A DNA stretch of 64,000 nucleotides from DTWD01 sp963662965 (GCA_963662965.1 OY759970.1:2976001-3040000); one strand, 5' to 3'. Counted from the stretch's first letter, positions 44,320 to 54,141 are shown. A program made the numbers and translations. The notes: generated by a model from the letters alone, not told the origin.

Positions 44320-44482
44320 GTCCGTTCGGCAGTCAGTGTGGTCGCTGTTGTCGACAAACCGGGGTCAAGCCCCCCGCGCAGACTGGCACCCCGCGAGGTA
44401 CGATCAGCCATCGCGAGCAGGTCCGTGAGGGAGGAGCTTCCGGGCCTGCGGCCTGCTGTGGCTATGGAGAACGGGGGCAACG

Positions 44483-45181
44483 GTGAGATTGACTCGGTCC
44501 GTCCTAACGCTCGTCATGTTCGCGACGGTGTCGATTTCTGCCGTGACCCAATCGACCGCCCCGGACACGGTCGACGAGCCTCGCAGCGGAACCCCGTTCC
44601 CTCTCTCGCTCACACCCCCTGGCGGCACGACGCCGCACTGGCTCATGGGCACGGCGATTCGGCAGCGGACACTCTTTAGGGTGCAGATCTACGCGTTCGG
44701 ACTCTATGTCGATCCGGAGGGCGCTCGAGCATCTCTTTCCCGGTTTGCCGGCGTATCGGCGCCGAGGCTCGAAGACGACGAGAGCTTCTATCGGCATCTC
44801 CTCGACCTGGACTTCGACATGACGCTCCGGCTGGTCATGACGCGTACCGTCGATGGCGATGACGTAGCCGAGGCCTTCGACGAGGCCCTGAGACCCCGGC
44901 TGGTGCGGGCGGTGACAGACACCATTGGCGCTGACGAGCTGGCGGCGCTGGACAGGTTCCGCAGCTACTTCGACGTAGACGAGGTCAGGACTGGCACGGA
45001 GGTCGTCTTCTCCTGCGGTCCCGCGGGACGCTTGGCGACCTCGGTTGGCGGAGACGAGCGCCCACCCATCAACTCGAGGGCCCTGTGCGGGGCTCTGTTT
45101 GACGTCTACCTCGGTGAGGATCCGATCTCGGATGACGGGAAGAGGAGTGTGGTCGCCGGATTTCCGGGCTTGTTGGGGTGA
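44483..45181 (+). CDS. Exported chalcone-isomerase-like protein
   Basis: 232 residues from GTG 44483. Signal peptide (LTLVMFATVSISAVTQ). The core HWLMGTAIRQRTLFRVQIYA then FGLYVDPEGARASLSRFAG matches the bacterial chalcone-isomerase-like domain (G.A.R...F.VYA.GLY). Later DLDFDMTLRLVMTRTVDGDD and a short-chain-fatty-acid-binding-type region. No isomerase activity expected. One Cys pair. Function unknown in bacteria. Confidence 0.8.
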   Translation: MRLTRSVLTLVMFATVSISAVTQSTAPDTVDEPRSGTPFPLSLTPPGGTTPHWLMGTAIRQRTLFRVQIYAFGLYVDPEGARASLSRFAGVSAPRLEDDESFYRHLLDLDFDMTLRLVMTRTVDGDDVAEAFDEALRPRLVRAVTDTIGADELAALDRFRSYFDVDEVRTGTEVVFSCGPAGRLATSVGGDERPPINSRALCGALFDVYLGEDPISDDGKRSVVAGFPGLLG

Positions 45182-45381
45182 GCGGCAGCGGAGCCGTCGA
45201 GGCCATCCCTCGACACATCGAGATCCCCGATCGTCTTGTCCGAAAGATCTGCCGGCGCCTGTCGACGCGGTGTCACCGGCGTCATACCACCGCGTGCCCG
45301 CGTTCCTCACTGAGGTAAGCGGCCCAGTCTGCCATAGAGGCGATGTAACTCATTCTCGACGACGCGATCATCTCGAGCTCA

Positions 45382-45645
45382 TCATGGGGCTGGGCATCGC
45401 GGCTGTGCCGCACGGGCTTCCGGTCGTCGTTCCGGGACTGGGCGGCGGAGCAGACGAACCATCCGCGCGGTGCGGTGGCGGCAGTCCCGACAGCGGAGGC
45501 GGATCGCGGGTGCTGGTACGCGCATGCGAGGATGGGTGCGTGGATGGGTCAGCACCTCGGCGGGGTCCACGCGTGCCTAACGACCGCAGGTGCCGCACGT
45601 CGCGACGAACACCCACGCGCCGTCGGCGTAGTCACCCAGCCGCAT
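45382..45645 (-). pseudogene. Small zinc-ribbon protein with an internal amber codon
   Basis: From ATG 45645: MRLGDYADGAWVFVATCGTC, GR, TAG, then in the same frame ARVDPAEVLTHPRTHPRMRV and LRCRDCRHRTARMV to 45382. The two CxxC pairs and LGDYAD start fit a widespread small zinc-ribbon protein; the single stop between them breaks it. The remaining 200 bp to the chalcone-isomerase-like gene hold nothing nameable. Confidence 0.55.
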
Positions 45646-45698
45646 TCTAGTGAGCTGTGTGTTGCGCCTAGAATAATCTGTCGACTTTGCAGGCATAG

Positions 45699-46490
45699 AT
45701 GAACGAGGCTGAACGCAAGAAGTACGACGAAGCAGAGGCCAGCGGACTATTGCCGCGACTCCGATTAGTCGTGCAGTCGTTCTGTGCACCAATCTGGTGG
45801 GAGATCGACGGCAAGACCATTCTCGACAGCGGTTCGATGTGCGTGATCGCAACGCCGCAATCCGTCTTCGGTGTCACCGCCAACCATGTGCTCACGATTT
45901 ACGAGGGACACAAGGTCGCGCATCCCGACGCGTTCTGTCAGCTTGGTAGCGCGCCCTTCGACCCTATCCCGAATCTGATCGCACGCAGCGAGCATTGGGA
46001 TCTCGCGACGTTTAGAATCCCCGACTTCACGCTGAAGCACTGGGGCCGAGACCACCGGATCTACAAGACGGAGGCATGGCCACCGCCTGCTATCAAGAAG
46101 GACGATCCAGTCATTCTTGGCGGGTATCCGACGAACCGTCGGACTCAAACTTCTGGAAAGAGGCCCGCAACGATGACTAGCGACTTCGTGTCGTTCATTG
46201 CCCGAGCGGACAACTGGTCGGAGAACCACATGGCGTTCTGCTTCGACTCGAACAGCTGGTACTGGCCTCAGGGCGAGGAACTGCCCCCCCATCCGGAACT
46301 CAGCGGTGCTAGCGGGGGGCCGTGTTTCCTGATGGTGCCCGAGAAAGATCGAATCGAACTCGCAGGATTTGTCTATGAGGCGCACACGGAGTACGAGGTC
46401 ATCCGGGTCAGACAGGCGAACCTGATTACCACAGACGGAACTATCGCCCCGCCCCCAGTCGGCGCGCACCGCCGAATCCACGGTCGGTGA
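45699..46490 (+). CDS. Trypsin-like serine protease-like protein
   Basis: 263 residues, no signal peptide. Catalytic-triad candidates in the trypsin-fold order: VFGVTANHVLTIYEG (His), EHWDLATFRIPDF (Asp) and PELSGASGGPCFLMV (Ser in GASGGP). A chymotrypsin-like fold of the HtrA/Trypsin_2 type is therefore likely. Cytoplasmic by absence of an export signal, which for this fold suggests a defence- or signalling-related protease, but nothing nearby supports a specific role. The gene ends next to a fragment cut by IS5-type copy B. Confidence 0.7.
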   Translation: MNEAERKKYDEAEASGLLPRLRLVVQSFCAPIWWEIDGKTILDSGSMCVIATPQSVFGVTANHVLTIYEGHKVAHPDAFCQLGSAPFDPIPNLIARSEHWDLATFRIPDFTLKHWGRDHRIYKTEAWPPPAIKKDDPVILGGYPTNRRTQTSGKRPATMTSDFVSFIARADNWSENHMAFCFDSNSWYWPQGEELPPHPELSGASGGPCFLMVPEKDRIELAGFVYEAHTEYEVIRVRQANLITTDGTIAPPPVGAHRRIHGR

Positions 46491-46560
46491 CTTATTCTAG
46501 AAATCACAGATCCAGGGAACTAGCATTCAGCCGTTTCACCGTCCGCTCTGACCGGGCCGA

Positions 46561-46677
46561 TCACCTTAAAGAGGTCTCCCAAACCCAGCCGCCACGAGTC
46601 ACCTCCCACACGGTGCTCTGCGCCCGGCCGCCATACGCGCGGCTTGATACTGGATCGCCATTTTCATCGCCACTTTG
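46561..46677 (-). pseudogene. Unknown C-terminal fragment cut by IS5-type copy B
   Basis: The minus frame from the IS boundary reads NGDPVSSRAYGGRAQSTVWE, VTRGGWVWETSLR and stop. Short and without recognisable family. Confidence 0.25.
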
Positions 46678-47762
46678 CCTTGGTGCACAACTCGCGATCT
46701 CGGTCAATAATTGCCCTCCACCCCGAGATCCGAGGTCCCGCATGACGAGTTTCAAGCGCACCCAGCGGAAGTACGTCCAGAAGGCCTACCGTGTCCGGAA
46801 TTGGCGGGAGTACGAGACGGGTCTCCGCGCTCGCGGGAGTCTGACCGTCGGGCTCGGACTCACCGATGGCAAGCTCGCCAACTGGAACTCGCCGAGGCCG
46901 ACGCGCAGGAAGCCAGGCCGACAACGCAAGTACTCGAACCACGCCATCGAGACGACGGTCACCTTGGGCTTGGTGTTTGGCCTGGCGTCCAGGCAGACTG
47001 AGGGCTTCCTGCGCTCGCTGCTGACGCTCCTGAATCTGGACAACGACGTGCCCGACCACAGCACGATCTCGAGGCGCAAGGCGAGGCTGGGGAAGGTTGC
47101 TTCCTACGAGAGGCGAACCGTGAAGCCCGTCCACCTCCTCATCGACAGCAGCGGTCTTTCAGTGCACGTCGGCCAGTTGCGCACTCCGCCGAAAGCCAGG
47201 GACTCCCGCAAGCTGCACCTCGCTGTGGATGAGCCAACCAGTGACGTGGTCGCCTGCGCGCTCACGAGCAAGCGGGCTCGAGACGCTTCCCGGGTGGCGT
47301 CACTCGTCGGCCAGATCGAGCGTCCCATCGCCTCGGCCAAGGCCGACGCCGCGTACGACACCGGCGACGTCTAGAAGACGCTGGAGAATCACCGTGCTCA
47401 TCGATCGCCGAAGGTGCTGATACCGCCACGAAAGGGCGCTCAGCTCGCGCTCGACTCCGCGGGCACGCGACAGCGGCATCGTAACATCCGAGCACGATCA
47501 CGTGTTGGGAAACGGAAGTGGTACGTCGCATCGGGCTACAGCAGGCGAAGCAAGGTGGAGACGACGTTCCACCGCTACAAGGCCATCCTGGGCTCAGCGA
47601 TGCGAGCGAGGGGACTGGCGTCCCAGAGAGTCGAGGTGAGGTTGGGGTGCAAGATCCTGAACACCATGACGGCGCTCGGGATACCCGATGGCGAGATGAT
47701 CGGATGACCGGCAGGCGGAGTCACGGGAGACTCTCAGCCCTCAATGGAGTTGTGCACCAAGG
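46678..47762 (+). mobile_element. IS5-type element, copy B
   Basis: 1085 bp, opposite orientation to copies A and C, with the same CCTTGGTGCACAACTC ends. It differs from copy A by scattered substitutions. Confidence 0.9.
46741..47707 (+). pseudogene. IS5-type transposase with in-frame amber codon (copy B)
   Basis: Same protein as in copy A: LIDSSGLSVHVGQL, AAYDTGDV, TAG, then KTLENHRAHRSPKVLIPPRK to the stop at 47707. Differences from copy A include KVASYERR against KGASYERR, LLIDSSG against LRIDSSG and RHRNIR against RTRNIR. So the copies are not identical, yet share the stop. Confidence 0.85.
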
Positions 47763-47845
47763 CACACCAACGCCGGTTTTCGCCCAAGATCTCGGAGGTG
47801 AAGGCGACCGATCAACAGCGACCGGCGCAAGCACCCACATGCGGG

Positions 47846-48907
47846 CTATACGCGAATCCAGTCCTTCAGTTCCTCGTGCTGAAAGATCATGTTGTCCTGG
47901 ACGGACAGGCGCGTTCCGTACCCTGCTTCGCCGGCGCGCCGAAACATGGCGTATGCAATGGCAACGTCCACAAAGGCCAGACCGACCGCATTGAAGTAGA
48001 CCCGCTCTTCGTCGGATGCCCTGCCCCCCTTCGTTCCGGCGACGACATCAATCAGATTGGCGTAGATGTCGCCGTCGGACAGCTCACCATCCTTGTACAT
48101 CCGACTCAGAGTCTGAGTACGGTGCTTCACGGTCTCCCAGTCATCGCAAACGATCTTCTGGCACTGTCGGGCGACCTCGTACTCGTCCTCCCAGCCGCCG
48201 ATATGGCTATAGAACGCCCCGGGCTTCATCCATGCCGCCTTGAGAAGGGGAGCCTGCGCACTCGTGGCAGTGACGAGGATGTCGGCGCCGTCCATCGCCC
48301 GTTGCAGATCAGTGCCCGCGCGGGAAAACCGGAGGTCCGGGAACAAAGGCTCCATCTCATCCACGAACTGCCTCTCCTCGTGCTCGAACTTCGATGCAAC
48401 CCGGCATTCCTCGATTGATGGTACCGCCTTCTTCATCGCCACCAGATGCATTTTGGCCTGCTCGCCCGCCCCGATGAACGCAATGGTCCCCGAATCCAGG
48501 CGGGCGAAGTGCTTGGCGGCGATGCCTCCCATGGCCCCCACCCGCATGTTCGAGCACAGCGTTCCTTCCAGCAAGGCGATGGGGAACCCCCTTTCGATCT
48601 CGGACAGGATGATGATCGCAGAGAGATTCTGAACGCCGTGTTTCTCGGGGTTCGCTGGGAAGACGGAAACCCATTTGACGCCGCATATCTTCGCCGCCAG
48701 CAGCGTCGCCGGCAGGCAGTTGATGCGCTCCTGCGTATCCTGGTTGAAGATTTGCACAATCTTCTCCGGGAACAGGATCTCATCGTTCCTGAAGGCAAGC
48801 ATGGCTTGCTCCGCCACCTCCATCGCCATCCCCATGTCCAGACAACCGGCGCGCAGAAGATCTTCCTGCGAAAGGTAAAGCGTTTGGATCCGCGATTGGC
48901 TCGTCAT
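47846..48907 (-). CDS. Ornithine cyclodeaminase / mu-crystallin family protein
   Basis: 353 residues from ATG 48907 (AGGAGAG upstream); a longer frame adds 49 doubtful codons. NAD(P)-binding Rossmann motif GTIAFIGAGEQAKMHLVAM (about 155-175), with the family segments EGTLCSNMRVGAMGGIAAKH and TSAQAPLLKAAWMKPGAF. Members include ornithine cyclodeaminase, alanine dehydrogenases and SbnB-type enzymes. The substrate cannot be deduced. Isolated between two IS5-type copies, so the original operon is lost. Confidence 0.85.
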   Translation of the reverse strand: MTSQSRIQTLYLSQEDLLRAGCLDMGMAMEVAEQAMLAFRNDEILFPEKIVQIFNQDTQERINCLPATLLAAKICGVKWVSVFPANPEKHGVQNLSAIIILSEIERGFPIALLEGTLCSNMRVGAMGGIAAKHFARLDSGTIAFIGAGEQAKMHLVAMKKAVPSIEECRVASKFEHEERQFVDEMEPLFPDLRFSRAGTDLQRAMDGADILVTATSAQAPLLKAAWMKPGAFYSHIGGWEDEYEVARQCQKIVCDDWETVKHRTQTLSRMYKDGELSDGDIYANLIDVVAGTKGGRASDEERVYFNAVGLAFVDVAIAYAMFRRAGEAGYGTRLSVQDNMIFQHEELKDWIRV

Positions 48908-49264
48908 AAAATCTCTCCTGTTGTCGACAGTCCAGCCCAGCAGTGCCCCGATGGTGCTTCGGGCAACTTTCCCAATTTCCAAGGCCGGCAGAGTCGAACT
49001 TCGTCGTTCCGTTCGCCAACAGCCTCCCGCCAATGTGACTCCATGCAATACCACGTCGCAGTTGGAGGTTTGTGACCGCGCTCAACAATCCGTGCGGAAA
49101 CCGCGGCTCGAAAGCATCCCGATCGAGGCTATTACAACCGTTGTCTTGCTATATTTTAAGTCTCCTCAAATTCGTATGGGTAGCGGTGGCGCCAGCTGAA
49201 TGGATGTGTTGCAACTTTTCAAAAGCGGCAAGAGAGCGATTGGTCGAGTCGGCCGGGTTCCGTC
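48908..49264. other. Region without a confident gene
   Basis: Presumed promoter and leader of the cyclodeaminase-like gene on the left, and about 200 bp of unassigned, less GC-rich sequence. No start or family seen. Confidence 0.3.
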
Positions 49265-49659
49265 TCATGCCGCCACCTCGAACAGCCTGTGGAGGAACTG
49301 AATCTGTCGCCGAACGCCCGAACCGCTCACCCGCCTCGCCTGTCCCGTTCGGATCATGTGTATGGCCTCGTAACCCTGGATCGTTCGCCGCGCCGCCTGA
49401 AACTCGCGAAACCCCTGCTTGGCTTTCACGCGTCGTTTGATCGCTCGATGGTCCTGCTCCACGATGTTGTTCACGTATTGGACTGGCCGGTGGCGGCAAC
49501 GGCGTCGCAGGATGCCTTCCTTTTTCACCCCTGAAATCGCCGAGCCGTAGAGGCGTGCCTGGTCCGTGTTGATGACACGGGGCGGAGGATGCGACGGATC
49601 AGTCAGCGCCTTGCGGAACAGGCGTTTGGCCGCCGCGGCATCGCACCACCCCGAGCCTG
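49265..49659 (-). pseudogene. IS6/IS240-like transposase, C-terminal part
   Basis: Minus frame: AKRLFRKALTDPSHPPPRVI, NTDQARLYGSAISGVKKEG (D), QYVNNIVEQDHRAIKRRVKA (E), then GYEAIHMIRTGQARRV. IS240-type branch, unlike the IS6 copies at 6.5 and 10.6 kb. The N-terminus is cut at the IS5-type copy C end. Confidence 0.75.
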
Positions 49660-50306
49660 CCTTGGTGCACAACTCCATTGAGGGCTGAGAGTCTCCCGTG
49701 ACTCCGCCTGCCGGTCATCCGATCATCTCGCCATCGGGTATCCCGAGCGCCGTCATGGTGTTCAGGATCTTGCACCCCAACCTCACCTCGACTCTCTGGG
49801 ACGCCAGTCCCCTCGCTCGCATCGCTGAGCCCAGGATGGCCTTGTAGCGGTGGAACGTCGTCTCCACCTTGCTTCGCCTGCTGTAGCCCGATGCGACGTA
49901 CCACTTCCGTTTCCCAACACGTGATCGTGCTGTGGTCGGGCACGTCGTTGTCCAGACTCAGGAGCGTCAGCAGCGAGCGCAGGAAGCCCTCAGTCTGCCT
50001 GGACGCCAGGCCAAACACCAAGCCCAAGGTGACCGTCGTCTCGATGGCGTGGTTCGAGTACTTGCGTTGTCGGCCTGGCTTCCTGCGCGTCGGCCTCGGC
50101 GAGTTCCAGTTGGCGAGCTTGCCAGTCCGAGCCAGACGGTCAGACTCCCGCGAGCGCGGAGACCCGTCTCGTACTCCCGCCAATTCCGGACACGGTAGGC
50201 CTTCTGGACGTACTTCCGCTGGGTGCGCTTGAAACTCGTCATGCGGGACCTCGGATCTCGGGGTGGAGGGCAATTATTGACCGAGATCGCGAGTTGTGCA
50301 CCAAGA
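49660..50306 (-). mobile_element. IS5-type element, copy C (internally deleted, non-autonomous)
   Basis: 647 bp. Both ends match copies A and B, but about 420 bp of the middle are gone. The junction is at GATCGTGCT, a 9-bp sequence present twice in copy A (about 41612 and 42038), as expected for recombination between short direct repeats. The transposase is destroyed, giving a MITE-like derivative. A second small difference occurs at GCCAGTCCGAGCCAG. Confidence 0.8.
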
Positions 50307-50381
50307 CATCGACGGTCGAATTATAGTGTCCAGAGTTAGCAGTTCGGCGCCAAAATCCAGGCGCTCGGCGGCCGGCAGCCA

Positions 50382-53123
50382 ATGATCCAGCGTTCCCTCG
50401 ATAGCGTCTCTCATGCCAGAGGCACCCTGCTGTGCGGGCTGACTCCGAGCGGCTGCGTTGAAGTCCACCCCGGCTCACTCGATGAGGGTCCTGGCCTGTC
50501 CACCGTAGTGCAACGGCGCATCATCGACACGTTCAACGCCGGGCGCGGGCATGGAGTGCTGCACCTTGGTGCGGGAGAGCTTAGCACCGACCTTCACCCG
50601 ACGATGTCGTACTGGCGCGACATCGGGGGGTCCTTCGTGGCGAGGGTCTGTGGTGCGCTGGATCCAACCGACCCGACGTCCCTGGTCATCCCCGGTCCCG
50701 ACCCGGACGAGATCGCGGCGTTCTCCGAGGCGGTCCCCCCAATGCGGGGCGCCGAGCTGCTCACGCCCGCGCTACTTGGCGACCTGTGGACTGACATCGG
50801 CACAGCTCTGAGGGTTGAGGTCGGTCGGTTCAAGGACGGCGGGGTCCAGGGCTATCTGAAGAAGCAGAGCTCAGTCTGGAACGTGGTCGGCCGCGTCTGC
50901 TTTCACCTGGCCGACAACAAGCGCGACCGGGACTATCCCTTCGCCTTCATCGCGACCTACGTTCACAAGGTCTCGAAGCAGGCGACGCCCCAGCATCTTC
51001 CGCTCGGGCAGGCGCTCAAGGAGTACGCCGGTGCGAAGAACCGTCAGAAGCTGCTGGCGCTACTCTCGCCGCTGGCACGCGCGGCCGAGAAGAGCGATTT
51101 CATCCGCGAGCTAGTCGACTGCGGTGACATCTATCACCCGCTGTCCTGGACCCCCAAAGAGGCCTACCGCTTCCTCTGCGAGGTCGCACTGTATGAGCAG
51201 GCCGGGGTGGTTGTGCGCATGCCCGACTGGTGGAGTGCCAAGCGCCGTCCCCGCCCCAAGGTCTCCGTCTCGGTGGGTGGCAAGGCGCCGTCAACGTTGG
51301 GTATGGACGCGCTGCTGGACTTCGATATCAAGCTGACCCTTGATGGCAAGAGCCTGTCACCAAGGGAAATCGAGGCGTTGCTCGCATCGACTGACGGCCT
51401 AGTGCTCATCAAGGGCAAGTGGGTCGAAGTGGACAGGGAGAAGCTTCGCGAGGTCCTCGATCAGTGGCGGGGCGTGCAGCAGCAGGCCCAGGAGGGCAGA
51501 GTCAGCTTTGGTGAGGCGATGCGCATGCTAGCCGGCGCGCAGCTCGACGCCGGCGACACGGACAGCACCGAGGACGTCCGGCCGGAATGGTCTGAGGTCA
51601 TCGCGGGCAAATGGCTCTCGTCGAGGCTCGACACGCTACGCTCGCCCGAGCTGCGGGCCGAGATCAACGCCGGCGCCGGGTTGCGGGCCGAGCTACGTCC
51701 CTACCAGAAGCTCGGCGTGCAGTGGCTCTGGACGCTGCGCGGCCTCGAGCTCGGCGGCTGCCTGGCCGATGACATGGGTCTCGGCAAAACCATTCAGGTG
51801 CTCGGCCTGCTGTCCTTGAGCCGGGGTAACAGGGAGCCGGGCACCGACCTCCTTGTAGTACCGGCCTCGATCGTCGACAACTGGCGCTTGGAGATCGAGC
51901 GCTTCGCTCCCCAGCTCAAGGTACTCATTGCCCACCCGTCGCACATCCCATCGCCCGAGCTCAAGCGGCTCTCGAGAAGAGCGGTGGATGCCCACGACGC
52001 AGTAATCACGACCTACGGCACCGTCATGCGGACCGCGTGGATGAGGTCGCACACGTGGCGAAACGTCGTCCTCGACGAGGCACAGGCCATCAAGAACCCG
52101 GGCGCCAAGCAGACCAAGGCGATCAAGACGCTGGACTCGAGGTGGCGCCTGGCCCTGACCGGCACGCCGGTGGAGAATCGCCTCGGCGACCTGTGGTCGA
52201 TCTTCGATTTCCTGAACCCGGGGCTGCTGGGCTCGGCCAAGGCCTTCAACCGGTTCTGCAAGTCCATGGAGTCGGGCACACACGGAGGGTACGCGCCACT
52301 ACGCAGGTTGGTGCAGCCGTATGTCTTGCGACGGCTCAAGACCGACAAGAGTGTCATTGCCGATCTGCCCGACAAGACGGAGGTCACCGCCCACTGCCTG
52401 CTGAGCAAACGCCAGGCTGCCTTGTACACACAGTCGGTCGAAGCGATGAAGACGACCATCGAGGCGGTCGACGGCATCGAGCGACGCGGCGTGGTCCTGG
52501 CCTTTCTGACGCGCTTCAAGCAGATCTGCAACCACCCGTCCCAGTGGCTCGGCGACGGGAGCTACGCGGCCGCCGACAGCGGCAAGCTCACGCGGCTCGG
52601 CGAGCTCGGCGAGTCCATCGCCTCGCGCCAGGACAAAGTGCTGGTGTTCACGCAGTTCCGCGAGATGACGGCGCCGCTATCTCGCTTTCTGACCGAGGTC
52701 TTCGGTCGCCCCGGCCTCGTGCTCCACGGCGGTACGTCAGTCAAGAAACGGCAGGGGCTGGTCCAGAGCTTTCAGGAGGACGACCGAGTGCCGTTCATGG
52801 TGCTATCGATAAAGGCGGGGGGCACCGGGCTCAACCTGACCGCCGCGTCCCATGTCATCCACTTCGACCGGTGGTGGAACCCGGCGGTCGAGAACCAGGC
52901 AACGGACCGCGCCTTTCGCATCGGCCAGCAGAAGAACGTGCTCGTCCACAAGTTCGTCTGCCGGGGCACGGTGGAGGAGCGTATTGACGATCTCATCGCA
53001 AGCAAACAGCAGCTCTCCGACGAGATCCTTGCCGGCCATGCGGAGTCGCGCCTGACGGAGATGAGCAACGAGGAGCTGATTTCGATAGTGTCGCTCGACA
53101 TGCAGAGCGCGGTCGAGGCGTGA
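50382..53123 (+). CDS. SNF2-family DNA helicase/translocase
   Basis: 913 residues. The N-terminal half (1-430) is the SNF2-associated region with few motifs. The ATPase core has DDMGLGKTIQVLGLLSL (Walker A, about 462), VVLDEAQAIKNPGAKQTK (DEAQ, about 563), LALTGTPVENRLGDLWSIFD, then the second RecA domain: KVLVFTQFREMT, FMVLSIKAGGTGLNLTAASH and ENQATDRAFRIGQQKNVLVH. dsDNA translocase of the bacterial Swi2/Snf2 type. The frame is open 14 codons upstream without a good start, so the N-terminus may have been shortened by IS5-type copy C. Four bases separate it from the SWIM gene. Confidence 0.9.
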   Translation: MIQRSLDSVSHARGTLLCGLTPSGCVEVHPGSLDEGPGLSTVVQRRIIDTFNAGRGHGVLHLGAGELSTDLHPTMSYWRDIGGSFVARVCGALDPTDPTSLVIPGPDPDEIAAFSEAVPPMRGAELLTPALLGDLWTDIGTALRVEVGRFKDGGVQGYLKKQSSVWNVVGRVCFHLADNKRDRDYPFAFIATYVHKVSKQATPQHLPLGQALKEYAGAKNRQKLLALLSPLARAAEKSDFIRELVDCGDIYHPLSWTPKEAYRFLCEVALYEQAGVVVRMPDWWSAKRRPRPKVSVSVGGKAPSTLGMDALLDFDIKLTLDGKSLSPREIEALLASTDGLVLIKGKWVEVDREKLREVLDQWRGVQQQAQEGRVSFGEAMRMLAGAQLDAGDTDSTEDVRPEWSEVIAGKWLSSRLDTLRSPELRAEINAGAGLRAELRPYQKLGVQWLWTLRGLELGGCLADDMGLGKTIQVLGLLSLSRGNREPGTDLLVVPASIVDNWRLEIERFAPQLKVLIAHPSHIPSPELKRLSRRAVDAHDAVITTYGTVMRTAWMRSHTWRNVVLDEAQAIKNPGAKQTKAIKTLDSRWRLALTGTPVENRLGDLWSIFDFLNPGLLGSAKAFNRFCKSMESGTHGGYAPLRRLVQPYVLRRLKTDKSVIADLPDKTEVTAHCLLSKRQAALYTQSVEAMKTTIEAVDGIERRGVVLAFLTRFKQICNHPSQWLGDGSYAAADSGKLTRLGELGESIASRQDKVLVFTQFREMTAPLSRFLTEVFGRPGLVLHGGTSVKKRQGLVQSFQEDDRVPFMVLSIKAGGTGLNLTAASHVIHFDRWWNPAVENQATDRAFRIGQQKNVLVHKFVCRGTVEERIDDLIASKQQLSDEILAGHAESRLTEMSNEELISIVSLDMQSAVEA

Positions 53124-53127
53124 CGCC

Positions 53128-54141
53128 ATGAGCGACCACGATTACGGATGGCGACCCTACGTGTCGGTGGCGACACGTCGCCGGCGCGCCGCACAGACGG
53201 TCGCGAAACTCCAGAGGTCCGGGCGTGTGATCAGCCCTGTCACAATCGAGGGCCGCAAGATCGCCAGGACGTTCTGGGGAGAGTCGTGGTGCAGGAACCT
53301 GGAGGCGTATAGCGACTACGTCAATCGCCTGCCTCGCGGCCGCGCCTATGTGCGCAACGGCTCGGTCATCGATCTAAAGATCGAACACGGGCGAGTCCGG
53401 GCGCTTGTCAGCGGCTCGAGCATGTATGAGGTCAAGATAGAGATTAAGCCCCTGGCGCACAAGAAGTGGACTGCGATCATGTCGCAGTGTGCCGGCAAGA
53501 TTGACTCGATGGTCGAGCTCCTTCAGGGGACAATCTCGCGCGGTGTGATGGAGGTCGTGACCCGCAAGGGCGAAGGAATCTTTCCCGCCCCACAGGGCAT
53601 CTCCCTGCGCTGCTCGTGCCCCGACTGGGCGACCATGTGCAAGCACGTGGCGGCAGTACTCTACGGCGTCGGTGCGCGCCTTGATCATGAGCCCCAGATG
53701 CTCTTCACGCTGCGGGGCGTCGAGCCCGCCGAGCTGATCGCTGCTGCGCTCACCGATGTGCCAACGACGAGGAAGAGCGGACGCCGACGCCTCTTGAACA
53801 CAGATGACATGTCATCCGTCTTCGGGATCGCTCTAGACACGGAGGCTGTCTTGGACGGCGACAAGGCCTTCCGGCGCACGCGACGACGCAAGAAGCTTCC
53901 TAGCAAGAAGCCGACCAAGACCCGAGCGGCGGCGGCGCACAAGAAGCCGGGATCTCGTACCAAGGCGGTAAAGAAGAGCGCATCCGCCAAATCGGCAGGC
54001 AAGAAGAAGACCGCGTCGAAGAGAGCAAAGGCGGTCGCCGTCAAGATAGTGGCCAAGGAATCGGGTACGCGCAAGCTCAACGCGAGGAAGAAGACGGTCC
54101 GGAAAGTTACCGCCCGGAGGCCGAAGAAGACAGCGTCGTAG
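53128..54141 (+). CDS. SWIM zinc-finger protein with histone H1-like tail
   Basis: 337 residues, four bases after the SNF2 stop. YVSVATRRRRAAQTVAKLQR and ARTFWGESWCRNLEAYSDYV are typical of SWIM partners of SNF2 helicases. The zinc finger CSCPDWATMCKHVAAVLYGV (CxCx8CxH) is near residues 161-176. Residues 250-337 are a long Lys/Ala/Arg/Ser-rich tail (KKSASAKSAGKKKTASKRA) like histone H1 or AlgP, a DNA-binding extension. It probably works with the helicase in DNA transactions. Confidence 0.9.
   Translation: MSDHDYGWRPYVSVATRRRRAAQTVAKLQRSGRVISPVTIEGRKIARTFWGESWCRNLEAYSDYVNRLPRGRAYVRNGSVIDLKIEHGRVRALVSGSSMYEVKIEIKPLAHKKWTAIMSQCAGKIDSMVELLQGTISRGVMEVVTRKGEGIFPAPQGISLRCSCPDWATMCKHVAAVLYGVGARLDHEPQMLFTLRGVEPAELIAAALTDVPTTRKSGRRRLLNTDDMSSVFGIALDTEAVLDGDKAFRRTRRRKKLPSKKPTKTRAAAAHKKPGSRTKAVKKSASAKSAGKKKTASKRAKAVAVKIVAKESGTRKLNARKKTVRKVTARRPKKTAS

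Noticed and set aside
41731..47374. Genome-wide amber recoding (stop-codon reassignment) as the explanation for TAG inside IS5-type transposases
   Set aside because: TAG also terminates apparently normal genes here, and TGA and TAA interrupt other remnants as well, so ordinary decay explains the pattern better.
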